Numbered from the stretch's first letter, positions 51,134 through 59,921 are shown. The stretch: DNA of 59,921 nucleotides from Acidimicrobiaceae bacterium (GCA_003133665.1 PKYK01000070.1:1-59921); one strand, 5' to 3'. Notes: a model not told the origin generated them from the sequence alone. Numbers and translations: made by a program.

Positions 51134-52596
51134 AGCAGCGGGACGAGGTCCCCCTCGAATTCGGGCACCCCGGACTCGAGGAGCGCGAAGGTCACCACCG
51201 ACCCGACGCCAAAGAAGCCGGCCGCCCACCAGAAGGCGACGGCGTAACCGTGCAGCGTGGACTGCGCGACCCAGAGTTTCATCGGCAGTACGGCGGTCGT
51301 GTGCGCGTGGAGGGCACGCGTCGTCACCGTCACGGCGATGGTGTTGAGCAGGGCCGTGCTGACCGAGCCACCAATCTGCTGGGACGTGTTGACGAGTGCC
51401 GAGGCGGCCCCGGCGTCGTGGCGCATGATGCCCGCCGTGGCGCTGGCCGTCGCCGGCGCGAGGATCAGACCGAGACCGAGACCGGTCACCACCAGACCGG
51501 GCAGCACGTTGCCCACGTAGTCGGGCTGCACGGTCAGCTTGGTGAAGAGAATCATGCCGAGCATGCCGAGAATCATCCCGACCGGCACCAGGGGGCGCGG
51601 GCCGACCATGGCGAGCAGCCGGGCACTCGCCAGCGTCGCGGAGAGCGCAATCGCCCCGACCAAGGGGAGGAAGGCCACGCCGGTGCGCAGTGGCGAGTAG
51701 CCGAGCGTGTTCTGGAGGTAGTAGGCGAGGAAGAGTGAAACTCCGAAGATCCCGATGCTCGTGATGAAGAGCGCCACCAACGAACCTCCGCGCGTGCGGT
51801 TCAGCAGCAGCCGTAGCGGCAGTAGCGGGTGCGCGGAACGTCGTTGCCACGCGACGAAGAACGCGAGGAGCACCGTGCCCATCACCAAGCTGCCCCACGT
51901 GGCCTCATTCGACCAACTCGAGGTCACCGCGTGGCCGAGTCCGTAGACCACGAAGAAGAGGCCGCCGCTGCCCAGCGCCGTGCCGAGCACGTCCAAACGG
52001 GCCTGGCGCGCGCTGCGGCCCGATGCGACGAAGAGCGCGACGCCCACCAGGGCCACTGCGGCGAAGAACAGGTTGATGAAGAGACACCAGCGCCACGTCT
52101 CCCACTGGGTCAGCGCGCCACCGAGCAGCAGACCAATGGCGGCACCCGAACCCCCGATGGCGCCGTAGATGGCGAAGGCCTTGGCTCGCTCCTTCGGATG
52201 TTCGAAGGTGGTCGTCAGCGCGGCGAGGGCCGCCGGAGCCAGGACGGCACCGAAGGCCCCCTGGAACGCCCGGGCGGTCACCAACGTCGAAAAGCTGTGG
52301 GCCGCGCCACCCAGGGCGCTCGCGACCGCGAATCCCGCGAGGCCGATGAAGAGCGCCGTGCGCCGACCCCAGAGGTCGCTCAGACGCCCGCCCACGAGAA
52401 GCAGCGAGCCGAACGCGAGGGCGTAGGCCGTGATGAGCCACTGACGGTTGCCCGCTGAGAAATGAAGATCCAACTGCGCGCGCGGCAGCGCGATGTTGAT
52501 CACGGTTGCGTCGAGGGCCACCATCAACTGGGTGATGCTGACTACCGCGAGCGTCCACCACCTACGGGTGTGCAACAGAGAGGGAGAGCTACTCAT
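51130..52596 (-). CDS. DHA2-type MFS drug transporter
   Basis: A 488-residue inner-membrane exporter of the EmrB/QacA class with about 14 helices. The N-terminus carries SITQLMVALDATVINIALP, the class motif, and RLSDLWGRRTALFIG the MFS loop. Helix 11-14 follow in the C-terminal half. Drug or metabolite efflux is likely; the substrate is unknown. I chose ATG 52596; GTG 52608 is four codons earlier. TAGGCT lies 12 bases before the ATG, so the message would have a very short leader. It is convergent with the SCO1664 gene. Confidence 0.88.
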   Translation of the reverse strand: MSSSPSLLHTRRWWTLAVVSITQLMVALDATVINIALPRAQLDLHFSAGNRQWLITAYALAFGSLLLVGGRLSDLWGRRTALFIGLAGFAVASALGGAAHSFSTLVTARAFQGAFGAVLAPAALAALTTTFEHPKERAKAFAIYGAIGGSGAAIGLLLGGALTQWETWRWCLFINLFFAAVALVGVALFVASGRSARQARLDVLGTALGSGGLFFVVYGLGHAVTSSWSNEATWGSLVMGTVLLAFFVAWQRRSAHPLLPLRLLLNRTRGGSLVALFITSIGIFGVSLFLAYYLQNTLGYSPLRTGVAFLPLVGAIALSATLASARLLAMVGPRPLVPVGMILGMLGMILFTKLTVQPDYVGNVLPGLVVTGLGLGLILAPATASATAGIMRHDAGAASALVNTSQQIGGSVSTALLNTIAVTVTTRALHAHTTAVLPMKLWVAQSTLHGYAVAFWWAAGFFGVGSVVTFALLESGVPEFEGDLVPLL

Positions 52597-52647
52597 AACG
52601 GTGCCCACAGCCTAAGGAGTGGCGGTTTGGCAACGGCGCATTCCGCA

Positions 52648-52677
52648 CGAAGCCCCGACCGCTCGGTCGGGGCTTCG
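52648..52677 (-). terminator. etfBA terminator hairpin
   Basis: Thirteen-base arms (CGAAGCCCCGACC and its mirror) around GCTC form a strong stem 18 bases after the etfA stop. The U-run is poor, as often in actinobacteria. Confidence 0.6.
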
Positions 52678-52695
52678 CCATAACGAAAAGGGGTA

Positions 52696-53661
52696 CTAGC
52701 CGCGCGACTTCAGGGCGGCAATCAAGGCAGGCAACACCTTGTGCACGTCGCCCACGATGCCGAGATCGGCGATCTGGAAGATGGGGGCGTCGGCGTCCTT
52801 GTTGATGGCGACGATGTTCTTCGAGCCCTTCATCCCGACCATGTGCTGGGTCGCGCCCGAAATGCCACAGGCGATGTAGACCGTGGGCTTGACGGTCTTG
52901 CCGGTCTGGCCGACCTGGTGCGAGTAGGGCACCCAGCCGGCGTCGACGATGGCGCGGCTCGCGCCGGCGGCACCGTGCAGCAACTTCGCCGTCTCCTCGA
53001 TCAGGGCGTACTTGTCCGCTTCACCGAGCCCGCGGCCCCCCGAGACCACGACCGCGGCCTCCTCGAGTTTCGGCCCGGTGCGCTCTTCGACGTGCGAGAC
53101 GACGATCGTCGCGCCACCGCGCGCTCCGGTGTCACCGGCCGGCGCCGACACCACGGTGGCACTCGGGCCGCCCGCCGACTCGGCGGCGAACGACTTCGCC
53201 CGCGCGACGACGATGCCGGGGCCCTCTGCGGTGAAACGAGCCCTCACCAGCAGCGTGCCGCCGAAGACGGGGTGCTCGGTGACGACCCCACCTTCGTCGA
53301 TGAGACCCGTCACGTTGGTGAGTACGGGTCGGTCCAACCGGGCCGAAAGACGACCGGCGATGTCGCGGCCGTCGTAGCTCGTGGGAATCAGGATCACGTC
53401 CGGAGCGCCGCTGGCCACGAGCGCCGCAATGGCCGACGCGACCGGCGCACCCGGCAGGGCGCCGTTCAGATCGCCGACGTCGTAGAGCGTGGTGGCACCG
53501 TACTCTCCCGCCAGGGCGGCCAACGCGGGGGCGTTGCCGTCCCAGGTGACGGCCGAGACCGTGGCGCCGAAGGTGCGGGCGTGGGTCAGCAGTTCGAGCG
53601 ACGTCGACGTGAGGGTTCCGTTCGACGGTTCCGCGACAACCCAGATTGATGAAAGTGCCAT
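52696..53661 (-). CDS. etfA: Electron transfer flavoprotein alpha subunit
   Basis: A 321-residue EtfA. The N-terminal domain starts [14 protein letters not shown]; the C-terminal FAD-binding domain reads [55 protein letters not shown], the family signature. With EtfB it carries electrons from acyl-CoA dehydrogenases such as the gene at 28671 to the respiratory chain. AGGAGA stands 7 bases before ATG 53661. Followed by a hairpin terminator. Confidence 0.95.
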   Translation of the reverse strand: MALSSIWVVAEPSNGTLTSTSLELLTHARTFGATVSAVTWDGNAPALAALAGEYGATTLYDVGDLNGALPGAPVASAIAALVASGAPDVILIPTSYDGRDIAGRLSARLDRPVLTNVTGLIDEGGVVTEHPVFGGTLLVRARFTAEGPGIVVARAKSFAAESAGGPSATVVSAPAGDTGARGGATIVVSHVEERTGPKLEEAAVVVSGGRGLGEADKYALIEETAKLLHGAAGASRAIVDAGWVPYSHQVGQTGKTVKPTVYIACGISGATQHMVGMKGSKNIVAINKDADAPIFQIADLGIVGDVHKVLPALIAALKSRG

Positions 53662-53672
53662 TGTCGTCTCTC

Positions 53673-54446
53673 CTACAGAACCTTGATCGATTCGAGGAAC
53701 GCGATGATCTTGTCGGCGCCGTCTCCCTCGTCAACGTGCTTCTCACCCGATTGGCGCGACTCGGCGGCCACGACCGACGTGATCTCCTGGCGCGCGCCGG
53801 CCGGTCCGACCTCACCCGCGAGGCCGAGATCGTCGACACTCAGCACCTCGATCGGCTTGGACTTGGCGGCCATGATGCCCTTGAACGATGCGTAGCGTGG
53901 CTCGACGACACCGGCCGTGACCGTCACCAGCGCGGGCAGCGGCGAGCTGACCTCGTCGTAGCCGGCCTCGGTCTGTCGGTTCACCTTCAGCGTCGTGCCC
54001 TCGACGGACACCGACTTCGCGAAGGTGATCGACGGCAGGCCCAGGAGCTCGGCGAGTTGGACGGGCGTGGTGCCGGTGTAGCCGTCCGAGGACTCGGTGG
54101 CGGCCAGCACGAGATCGGGGTTCACTCGACGGATGACGGCCGCCAACACCTTGGCGGTTCCCAGGGAGTCGGTGCCGCGCAAGGAGTCGTCACTGACGAT
54201 GATGGCCCTGGCGGCCCCCATGGCGAGCGCGTTGCGCAGTCCCGCCACGTCCGCCGCGGAGCCCATGGAGACGACGGTCACCTCGCCCGCGCCGGCCTTG
54301 TCGACCAACTGCAGGGCCATCTCGACTCCGTAGGTGTCGGCCTCGTCGAGGATCAACTTGCCCGAGCGATTCAAGTTGTGCGTCGGCTCCAAGGCCTGCG
54401 GCGCCGCCGGGTCGGGTATCTGTTTTACGCATACGACAACGTTCAT
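53673..54446 (-). CDS. etfB: Electron transfer flavoprotein beta subunit
   Basis: A 257-residue Etf[14 protein letters not shown] at the N-terminus, NPYDEYAVE-like [14 protein letters not shown], then [46 protein letters not shown] and [12 protein letters not shown]. It binds AMP and forms the EtfAB dimer. ATG 54446 lies 7 bases after a TAGATT -10 element located inside the end of the GDPD gene; the first four bases overlap that gene's end, so read-through is also possible. Twelve bases separate it from etfA. Confidence 0.95.
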   Translation of the reverse strand: MNVVVCVKQIPDPAAPQALEPTHNLNRSGKLILDEADTYGVEMALQLVDKAGAGEVTVVSMGSAADVAGLRNALAMGAARAIIVSDDSLRGTDSLGTAKVLAAVIRRVNPDLVLAATESSDGYTGTTPVQLAELLGLPSITFAKSVSVEGTTLKVNRQTEAGYDEVSSPLPALVTVTAGVVEPRYASFKGIMAAKSKPIEVLSVDDLGLAGEVGPAGARQEITSVVAAESRQSGEKHVDEGDGADKIIAFLESIKVL

Positions 54447-55174
54447 GGTCGCCAATCTAGGGCATCCGGTGAGGGCCTCACCGGAGGGGACCGGCGAACC
54501 ACGGCCAACGCCGTGGCGGGGTCATCGGTGATGATGCCGTCGACGCCGAGGGCGAACATCGCCTCGATGTCGCTCTGGGTGTTCACCGTCCATACGTTGA
54601 GTGCGAGGTCGAGCTCGTGCGCTCTGGCCGCGGTCCGGGCGTCCAAACGCTTGAAAAAGGGGTGGACGGCGTCAAAGCCCAGATCGAACGCCTGGTTGAG
54701 GGCCTCGTCGACGTCGAGCGCCCAGTGGAGCAGCCAGCCGACCTCCATTGAGGGGTCGCACGAGCGGACGACCGAACAAGTATCCTGATCAAAGCAGGAA
54801 ATGAGCACCGAATCGGCCCAACCGGCGTCGTGGAGGTGCGTCACCACCTGGCGGGCGAAGTCGCCGGTCTCGTCGTAGGCGGGTTCGCTGGGGTCACGGA
54901 TGTTCTTGATCTCGACGTTGACCTTCAACCCCGCACAGGCGGCCAGCGCCTCTTCCAGCGTCGGCACGGCGTCGAGCAGCTCACTAGAGCGGGTTTCGCC
55001 GATCGAGCGTCCTTCGATCGCCGCGTCATGGTGAACCACCAACGCCCCGTCCAGGGCGCGCCGGACGTCGAGTTCGACCCCGTCCACCCCCAGCGCGGCG
55101 GCCGCGAGGAACGCCGGCACCGTGTTTTCGCGCTGAGTGATGTGCAGTCCGCGATGGGCGAAGATGAGGGTCAC
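54443..55174 (-). CDS. Glycerophosphodiester phosphodiesterase
   Basis: A 243-residue GDPD-fold enzyme. The catalytic HRG is in LIFAHRGLHITQRENT, GVELDVRRALDGALVVHHDAAI gives the metal-binding Glu, Asp and His, and VNVEIKN the second Glu. It hydrolyses glycerophosphodiesters to glycerol-3-phosphate and an alcohol, feeding GlpD. No signal peptide is visible, so it is probably cytoplasmic. GTG start at 55174; the end overlaps the etfB start by four bases. Confidence 0.9.
   Translation of the reverse strand: MTLIFAHRGLHITQRENTVPAFLAAAALGVDGVELDVRRALDGALVVHHDAAIEGRSIGETRSSELLDAVPTLEEALAACAGLKVNVEIKNIRDPSEPAYDETGDFARQVVTHLHDAGWADSVLISCFDQDTCSVVRSCDPSMEVGWLLHWALDVDEALNQAFDLGFDAVHPFFKRLDARTAARAHELDLALNVWTVNTQSDIEAMFALGVDGIITDDPATALAVVRRSPPVRPSPDALDWRP
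54454..54459 (-). promoter_or_regulatory. Leaderless -10 element of etfB
   Basis: On the minus strand TAGATT ends 7 bases before ATG 54446. It lies inside the GDPD gene. Confidence 0.4.
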
Positions 55175-55243
55175 GGGACCGAGTTTCGCAGGTTCTGCGA
55201 CGTCGATTGAAAAGTTCTTATGGCGAAATTACCGAGAGGGCCC

Positions 55244-55272
55244 TTGTAATTGGACCCGCGGACCGTTAAAAT
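55244..55272 (+). promoter_or_regulatory. whiB1 promoter
   Basis: TTGTAA (55244-55249) and TAAAAT (55267-55272) are separated by 17 bases, giving a leader of about 55 nt before ATG 55335. This is the closest match to a consensus sigma70 promoter that I found. Confidence 0.6.
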
Positions 55273-55334
55273 TTAATCCCCACCGCATGAGCCCTGTCGG
55301 CCTTGGCGCGGCGAATGCACCTAAAGGATTCTTC

Positions 55335-55631
55335 ATGTCGTTAATCTGGAACCGTACCCATGCTTGGGACGATGCCGACTGGCGTGCGCAAGCCGCCTGT
55401 CGTGACACCGAACCCGAACTTTTCTTCCCCGTGGGCACCACCGGCATGGCAACCGACCAGATCGAGGCGGCCAAGCGGGTCTGTGTCAACTGTGACGCCC
55501 AAAAGTCCTGCCTGGAGTTCGCGCTCGCGACCAACCAGGAGTCCGGCGTCTGGGGCGGCACCACCGAAGACGAGCGCCGCAAGTTGCGCAAGCAGTGGCT
55601 GGCCGCACGTCGACGTTCCGCCTCGAACTAG
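55335..55631 (+). CDS. whiB1: WhiB-family iron-sulfur regulator, WhiB1-like
   Basis: A 98-residue WhiB protein. Four Cys ligate the [4Fe-4S] cluster: Cys22, Cys50, Cys53 and Cys59 (C-x2-C-x5-C spacing). GVWGGTTEDERRKL is the sigma-binding and turn motif, and the basic tail KQWLAARRRSASN binds DNA. In M. tuberculosis WhiB1 is NO-sensitive and binds SigA. AAAGGA stands 6 bases before ATG 55335, and a near-consensus promoter lies upstream. It converges with pdtaS on a shared CTAG, as whiB1 and pdtaS are neighbours in mycobacteria. Confidence 0.92.
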   Translation: MSLIWNRTHAWDDADWRAQAACRDTEPELFFPVGTTGMATDQIEAAKRVCVNCDAQKSCLEFALATNQESGVWGGTTEDERRKLRKQWLAARRRSASN

Positions 55632-57115
55632 AGTCGCGCGGTCGTCGGGACCTCGACGCGCACGTACGTGCCGCCGCCTTCGGCGTGGGGCACTGATTTC
55701 ATCTCGATTGTTCCGTGCAACTGCGCGCGGATGAGGTCACGCACGATCGAGAGACCGAGACTGGTCGGCACGTCGAGAGAGAAGTCCTCGCCGAGGCCGC
55801 GACCGTTGTCACGAATCTCGGCAATGGCGTTTCCCCCCTCCTGGTAGAGATTCAGCGTCACGACCCCCACGTGCTCGTTACTGGGTCCCCCGAACTCGGT
55901 GAAGGCGTGCTCGACCGCGTTGGTGAGCAGTTCGGCCAGGGCCACCGCCAGGGGCGTCGCCAAATCGGTGGAGAGGACGCCGAGTTGCCCGTTCACCACG
56001 ATCTCCACCGGGTGCAGCGCCAGGACCGTGTCCTCGACGAGCAGCACCAGCGATCGCACGATCTCGTCAAAGACCACCTCTTCACCCGGCTCGCGCGACA
56101 GCACCTCGTGCACGACCGCGATGGAGCGCACGCGCCGCTCGGCTTCCAGCAGCGCGGTGCGCGTCTCGACCTCGTCGCTACGTCGGGCCTGGAGCCGCAA
56201 CAACGAGGAGATCGTCTGCAGGTTGTTCTTCACGCGGTGGTGCACCTCACGCACCGCGGCCTCCTTGTTCAGCACCAGGCGATTGAGTTGGCGAAGGTCC
56301 GACACGTCACGGAGCAGGATGACCACGCCCGTCGTCTTGGCGTGTTCGAGCAATGGGACGCAGTGGAAGAGGATCGCCACGTCGTGGCCCTGGTCAACCT
56401 CCTCCATGGCCGGGAGGGCGAACTCCAGCGCCCGTTCGACCGCGCGGACGCGAAGACCGAGTTCATCGAGCGATCGTCCCTCGGCGGGCGCGTAGATGCC
56501 GAGTCGGTGCAGCGCATTGGTGGCGTTCGGTGTCGCGAACTCCACGTGCCCCGCACCGTCGATCAAGACGATGCCGTCACCGACTCTGGGCATGCCCGGG
56601 CCCGCCACGTCGTCCTCTCGGTAGGGAAACGTCGCGTCGGCCACCATGTCGCAGAGTCGCTCGAAGATCGAGAGGTAGGCCTGCTCGTAGAGCGAGGCCG
56701 GTCCGCGCAGCGGACCCTGCACGCGCACGAGCACCGCGACGATCCCGGTGTCGAATCGCACGGGAATGCACCAGACCGGCACCCGGTCGTCCAGCGCGTC
56801 GAGCTTGAGCTCACCGACGACCCTCGTTCCAGTGTCGAAGGCCAGCCGCACCAGGGGCCACGCGTCGGGGCGTTGGGTGGTCCCCACGAGGTCGTTGTTG
56901 ATCAACGTCGAGCGGTTGTTCGGCCGCACCTGGCCGAGGACGACGAAGCTCTCCTCGCCGCGGTTCGATGGTTCGTCGACCTTGGCCATCAACAGCATGT
57001 CCGAGAACGAGAGGTCCGCCAGCAGCGACCACGAGGCGGTGAGTCGCAACAGGTGGTCAATGGTCGCCTCGTCGAGCGACGTGCGTTGCGACGCGATTTC
57101 GGCGAGGGTGGCCAC
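55628..57115 (-). CDS. pdtaS: Sensor histidine kinase PdtaS-like
   Basis: A 495-residue kinase with an N-terminal GAF-like domain (about 1-150), a PAS-like domain (about 175-290) and a HisKA_2 plus HATPase module. The phospho-His box is REVHHRVKNNLQTISSLLRLQARR; NAVEHAF is the N box, EIRDNGRGL the G1 box and SLGLSIVRDLI the G2 region. In mycobacteria PdtaS phosphorylates PdtaR, an ANTAR RNA-binding regulator; PdtaR is not in this window. The GTG start overlaps the PHP stop by one base. Confidence 0.9.
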   Translation of the reverse strand: MATLAEIASQRTSLDEATIDHLLRLTASWSLLADLSFSDMLLMAKVDEPSNRGEESFVVLGQVRPNNRSTLINNDLVGTTQRPDAWPLVRLAFDTGTRVVGELKLDALDDRVPVWCIPVRFDTGIVAVLVRVQGPLRGPASLYEQAYLSIFERLCDMVADATFPYREDDVAGPGMPRVGDGIVLIDGAGHVEFATPNATNALHRLGIYAPAEGRSLDELGLRVRAVERALEFALPAMEEVDQGHDVAILFHCVPLLEHAKTTGVVILLRDVSDLRQLNRLVLNKEAAVREVHHRVKNNLQTISSLLRLQARRSDEVETRTALLEAERRVRSIAVVHEVLSREPGEEVVFDEIVRSLVLLVEDTVLALHPVEIVVNGQLGVLSTDLATPLAVALAELLTNAVEHAFTEFGGPSNEHVGVVTLNLYQEGGNAIAEIRDNGRGLGEDFSLDVPTSLGLSIVRDLIRAQLHGTIEMKSVPHAEGGGTYVRVEVPTTARL

Positions 57116-57990
57116 TAGACGGTCCGCAACGGCACGAGGTGTCGCTGTCGGTTGGAGTAGGTGGCGAGCTCGGTGACGCCGCGCGCCTCCAACAGGTCGG
57201 CGAGGTCACCGGCGCGCGAGCCCACGCGTTCGAGCCGGTGCGCGTCGCTGGCGGTGGTGAACGTCACCCCTCGCGCGACCAGTCGGTCGAGGAACCCCTC
57301 GGCGGGATACTGCTCGCCGATCGGTTTCATCCAACCGGCCGACGAACACTCGACCGACACGTCGGCCAGGGCGGCCGCGTAGGCCATCAGTTCCCAGTAC
57401 TCACTCGGATCCGAGGCGTAGTAGCCCGCGACCTTGATGAGGTCGGGGTGAGCGAGGACGTCGACCGCGTCGGACGCCGCGAGTTCTTCGACGGCGACCG
57501 TGTAGTCGGCCCAGCACTGATCGACGTCGCGGATCGTCCACTGGTGCATCTGGACCTCGTTGTCGATATCGTCAAAGGCCCAGCTGCCGAGCCAGTGCAC
57601 CGAACCGATCAGCACGTCGAACGGATACTGCGCGTACAGCGACGACAGCACGTCCATCTTCCCGCGCACGTAGTCGACCTCGAGGCCGATCTTCACCGGC
57701 AGTCCCTCGTCCTGGGCCAGCTTCGCCAGTGCGACGTAGTCGTCAAGCGAGTTGCGCGCGTGCCAATCGAAGTACTCGGCGATCACCGGGCTCGTGGGCT
57801 CGTGGCCGAACTTCTCCCAGAACGGTCCGACCAGTGACATCACGTCCACGAAGCGATTGGCGTGTTCGGTGAGGGCCAGTTCGGTCACGCCGTGCTTGGC
57901 CGCCTCGTCGCAGTAGGCCGAAATCTGATCCAACTTGTACCAGACGGAAGACTCCTCGTGAGGCCAGAGATGCAGGTGGTAGTCGATCAC
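57115..57990 (-). CDS. PHP-domain phosphoesterase (histidinol-phosphatase-like)
   Basis: A 291-residue PHP protein. Metal motifs: DYHLHLW at the N-terminus, TEHANRF, IGLEVDYV, GSVHWLGS, LAHPDLIKV and the final TASDAHRLE. The length and order match histidinol phosphatase of the PHP type, but other phosphoester substrates are possible. GTG 57990 sets the start (VIDYHLHLW). Its stop overlaps the pdtaS start, making a PHP-pdtaS operon. Confidence 0.88.
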   Translation of the reverse strand: MIDYHLHLWPHEESSVWYKLDQISAYCDEAAKHGVTELALTEHANRFVDVMSLVGPFWEKFGHEPTSPVIAEYFDWHARNSLDDYVALAKLAQDEGLPVKIGLEVDYVRGKMDVLSSLYAQYPFDVLIGSVHWLGSWAFDDIDNEVQMHQWTIRDVDQCWADYTVAVEELAASDAVDVLAHPDLIKVAGYYASDPSEYWELMAYAAALADVSVECSSAGWMKPIGEQYPAEGFLDRLVARGVTFTTASDAHRLERVGSRAGDLADLLEARGVTELATYSNRQRHLVPLRTV

Positions 57991-58009
57991 GTCGGCTGAA
58001 CCCCGTTGT

Positions 58010-58243
58010 CTAAGCCGTGCCGAAGCCGACGATTCGTTCGCTCGCCGGGGTGGCGAACTCGACCCAGGCAATTCGTGACGCCGGGACGCCGACGCGGCGG
58101 CCCTTGCGGTCCGTGAGCCACAGCACCTTGTCGCTGCCGAGGCAGGCCTCGACTTCCTTCATGATCTGGTCGCGATCAGCGTCCTCTGGTAGATCGACGT
58201 CGAGTTCCTTCATTGATTGCACGATGCCAATACGAATGTCCAT
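58010..58243 (-). CDS. DUF3107 family protein
   Basis: A 77-residue actinobacterial protein: MDIRIGIVQSMKELDVDLPEDADRDQIMKEVEACLGSDKVLWLTDRKGRRVGVPASRIAWVEF. It is short, acidic in the first half, and has no catalytic motif; function unknown. GAGGAG stands 5 bases before ATG 58243. It diverges from the dGTPase gene by 61 bases. Confidence 0.9.
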   Translation of the reverse strand: MDIRIGIVQSMKELDVDLPEDADRDQIMKEVEACLGSDKVLWLTDRKGRRVGVPASRIAWVEFATPASERIVGFGTA

Positions 58244-58304
58244 GACGACTCCTCTGCCCGCGGGCGGCTTCTCATATGTTACGGCGCTGAGGCAAGATGG
58301 AGAC

Positions 58305-59456
58305 GTGAGTGAACTGATCTCGGACCGCAGCCGGCGCTGGGCCGCGACGATGGAGGGTTTCGAAGGCGGCGCCGACGACGTCACCGTGGCCCATCAAGAC
58401 TCGCGCGCCGCCATCGACGTGGCGGGCCCGGGCGGCGTCAGCGTCGCACGCTCCCTGGAAGAACGCGAGGAGCAGTTGGACGCGTTGCTCGCCCCGGGGG
58501 CCACCCGGGGCCACGGGGCGGGAAGCCGTGCGCGCGAGGAAGAGCCCGACCAGTTCCGCACCTGCTTCGAGCGCGACCGCGACCGGATCTTGCACTCCAC
58601 GGCATTTCGCCGATTGGCGGGAAAGACCCAGGTCTTCATCTTCCCCGACGACCACCTGCGCACCCGGCTCACGCACGCACTCGAAGTGGCCCAGGTGGCG
58701 ACGGGCGTCGCGCGGGCCGCCGGACTGAACGTGGCGCTGACCGAGGCGATCGCCATCGGTCACGACTGCGGCCACGGGCCCGGCGGCCACGCGAGTGAAG
58801 AGGCGCTCGATCCGTTCGTCGTCGGGGGATTCGACCACGCGACGTGGGGCGCCGACGTCTCACTCGTCTCGCTCAACCTCTGCGCCGAGACGCTCGACGG
58901 TATTCGCAACCACTCGTGGTCGCGGCCCGCACCGAGCACGCCCGAAGGAGAGGTCGTCAGTTGGGCCGATCGCATCGCCTACGTCTGTCACGACTTCGAG
59001 GACGCCGTCGCCGTGGGCATCGTCACGGTCGAGGAACTGCCGGCGCTCGTGCGCGAACGCTGCGGCGAGCGCCGTGGCCAGCAACTGGGTTCCTTCATCA
59101 ACGCCATGATCCGCACCATCGGTTCAACGGGCGTCATCGGCATGGACGCGTGGCACGCCGAGGCCCTCGCCGCGTTTCGATCGTTCAACTACGAGACCAT
59201 CTACCTGCGGGGCCCGTCGCGTCAGCAGGCCTCGGTCGTCGTGGCGATGCTGCGCGAACTCGTGGAGTACTTCGCCGCGCACCCCAACCTCATTCCCGAC
59301 GTCGCCCGTCGCGGCGCAGCACCCGAGAGCCCGCCACTCGCACTGCGCGACGCGGTCAGCTACGTCGCCGGCATGACCGATCGCTTCGCCTGTCGCAGCG
59401 CCGTTACCCTGCTGGACTGGCCGATCGACCAGCTGCCGAACGGCATCGACCGCTAG
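58305..59456 (+). CDS. dgt: Deoxyguanosinetriphosphate triphosphohydrolase-like HD protein
   Basis: A 383-residue HD-domain dNTPase. RTRLTHALEVAQV and IGHDCGHGPGGHASEEALD form the metal site (His, His-Asp), and SWADRIAYVCHDFEDAV supplies the last Asp. DRILHSTAFRRLAGKTQVF is the family's N-terminal signature. It cleaves dGTP or other dNTPs to nucleoside and triphosphate. GTG 58305 follows GATGGAG; the family N-terminus is variable (here a Gly/Glu-rich stretch of about 60 residues). Stop TAG is in a CTAG shared with the SDR gene. Confidence 0.92.
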   Translation: MSELISDRSRRWAATMEGFEGGADDVTVAHQDSRAAIDVAGPGGVSVARSLEEREEQLDALLAPGATRGHGAGSRAREEEPDQFRTCFERDRDRILHSTAFRRLAGKTQVFIFPDDHLRTRLTHALEVAQVATGVARAAGLNVALTEAIAIGHDCGHGPGGHASEEALDPFVVGGFDHATWGADVSLVSLNLCAETLDGIRNHSWSRPAPSTPEGEVVSWADRIAYVCHDFEDAVAVGIVTVEELPALVRERCGERRGQQLGSFINAMIRTIGSTGVIGMDAWHAEALAAFRSFNYETIYLRGPSRQQASVVVAMLRELVEYFAAHPNLIPDVARRGAAPESPPLALRDAVSYVAGMTDRFACRSAVTLLDWPIDQLPNGIDR

Positions 59457-59921
59457 GGCTGGGTTGCCGCGCTCAGGTTGATCGTCGTGGGGGAACCACC
59501 GCGCATCCACTCGAGTCGCTGTTCGGTGGTGCGGATCGCGGCCCGCTCGTGGGTGAGGATCCAGAACCGGTTCGCTCGCACCGCGTCCTCGATTGCGAGG
59601 GCGACCTCGGATGCGTCGATGCCCGCGCTGACGGCTTCGTGGGCGACCGAGTTGATCGCCTGGACCGTCGGGTCCTCGTTGTAGCTCTTCAGCTCGTTGG
59701 GCATGTTGCGCTGGGACTCGAAGATCCTCGTGCGCACGAAACCCGGACACAGCACCGAGACGCCGACGTTCTTGCCCGAGAGCATCAGCTCGTGAAAGAG
59801 CGATTCGGAGATGCCGACGACGGCGAATTTGCTCGCGCAGTAGGCCCCCATTCCGGGCACTCCCCCGAGCCCGGCCAGCGATCCGGTGTTCACCACGTGG
59901 CCCTCGTTCTGTTCGAGGAAG
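59453..59921 (-). CDS. Short-chain dehydrogenase/reductase, C-terminal part
   Basis: The window holds the last 155 or so residues; the N-terminal Rossmann motif lies beyond the right edge. HVVNTGSLAGL has the catalytic Ser, YCASKFAVVGISESL the Tyr-x3-Lys, and CPGFVRTRIFES the usual C-terminal loop. It is an NAD(P)-dependent oxidoreductase of unknown substrate. Convergent with dgt. Confidence 0.87.
   Translation of the reverse strand, partial: FLEQNEGHVVNTGSLAGLGGVPGMGAYCASKFAVVGISESLFHELMLSGKNVGVSVLCPGFVRTRIFESQRNMPNELKSYNEDPTVQAINSVAHEAVSAGIDASEVALAIEDAVRANRFWILTHERAAIRTTEQRLEWMRGGSPTTINLSAATQP

Overview
The window reads as chromosomal DNA of a high-GC actinobacterium outside the well-studied mycobacteria and streptomycetes. 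My best guess is an Acidimicrobiia-type lineage, which is an inference from gene content. Supporting sights are a WhiB1-like regulator converging on a PdtaS-like histidine kinase, the Mec/CysO/CysM cysteine cluster, the actinobacterial DUF3039, DUF3090 and DUF3107 families, a SCO1664-family protein, F420-type enzymes, and the coding style: many GTG starts, 1-4 bp gene overlaps and leaderless TANNNT promoters. No phage, transposon, CRISPR array or tRNA gene was seen. It looks like dense housekeeping chromosome rather than an island.

Layout. 1-1308: end of an alpha-E protein and a transglutaminase. 1514-2671: a radical SAM/SPASM enzyme. 2703-4649: a YciI-like protein, an orphan small ORF and an MDR oxidoreductase. 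4642-6683: an MFS transporter converging on an EEP phosphohydrolase. 6741-10053: a tight five-gene operon (PhzF, split-barrel flavoprotein, NUDIX, zinc ribbon, histidine phosphatase). 10054-11916: a PAQR protein and an aldo/keto reductase. 11906-20209: two ABC exporter pairs around a RecB-like nuclease, with rnpB (20235-20607) behind the second pair. 20683-24099: xseA, xseB, a metallo-beta-lactamase-fold enzyme and a ferredoxin reductase. 24096-28630: an operon of GlpD, an alkyl-DHAP-synthase-like flavoenzyme and a glycerol-kinase-like protein. 28671-31010: an acyl-CoA dehydrogenase and a CaiB/BaiF-type enzyme. 31007-37213: small proteins, a glutamine amidotransferase, a TrmA/RlmD-type methyltransferase, YaaA, a DDN-like protein and YjdM. 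37306-38561: ssrA (tmRNA), a 53-codon ORF and smpB, the trans-translation locus. 38621-42328: mec, doxX, cysO, cysM, rph and rdgB. 42367-47245: a LON-domain protein, FKBP, a DEAD-box helicase with a C-terminal cold-shock domain, Bcp, DedA and a Nei-like glycosylase. 47299-51133: an FrhB-family protein, a DUF4232-like protein and the MSMEG_4193/DUF3090/SCO1664 trio. 51130-55174: a DHA2 MFS transporter, etfA, etfB and GDPD. 55335-59921: whiB1, pdtaS, a PHP protein, DUF3107, dGTPase and a partial SDR.

Genes that work together: ssrA and smpB rescue stalled ribosomes; CysO is the sulfur carrier for CysM, and Mec is the JAMM protease that frees cysteine; EtfAB can take electrons from acyl-CoA dehydrogenases such as the one at 28671; the GlpD/AGPS/kinase operon points to glycerol-3-phosphate or ether-lipid chemistry.

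The strongest unusual signals are: eight of eleven convergent protein-gene pairs sharing one CTAG as both stop codons; a perfect 17+2+17 bp palindrome carrying two mirrored leaderless promoters (31517-31552); a DEAD-box helicase/cold-shock fusion; a CysO precursor ending in GG-Ala-Arg; an ABC exporter pair whose NBD degeneration is complementary between subunits; and a glycerol-kinase-like protein that has lost two glycerol-binding residues. I saw no clear undescribed multi-gene defence or biosynthetic system.
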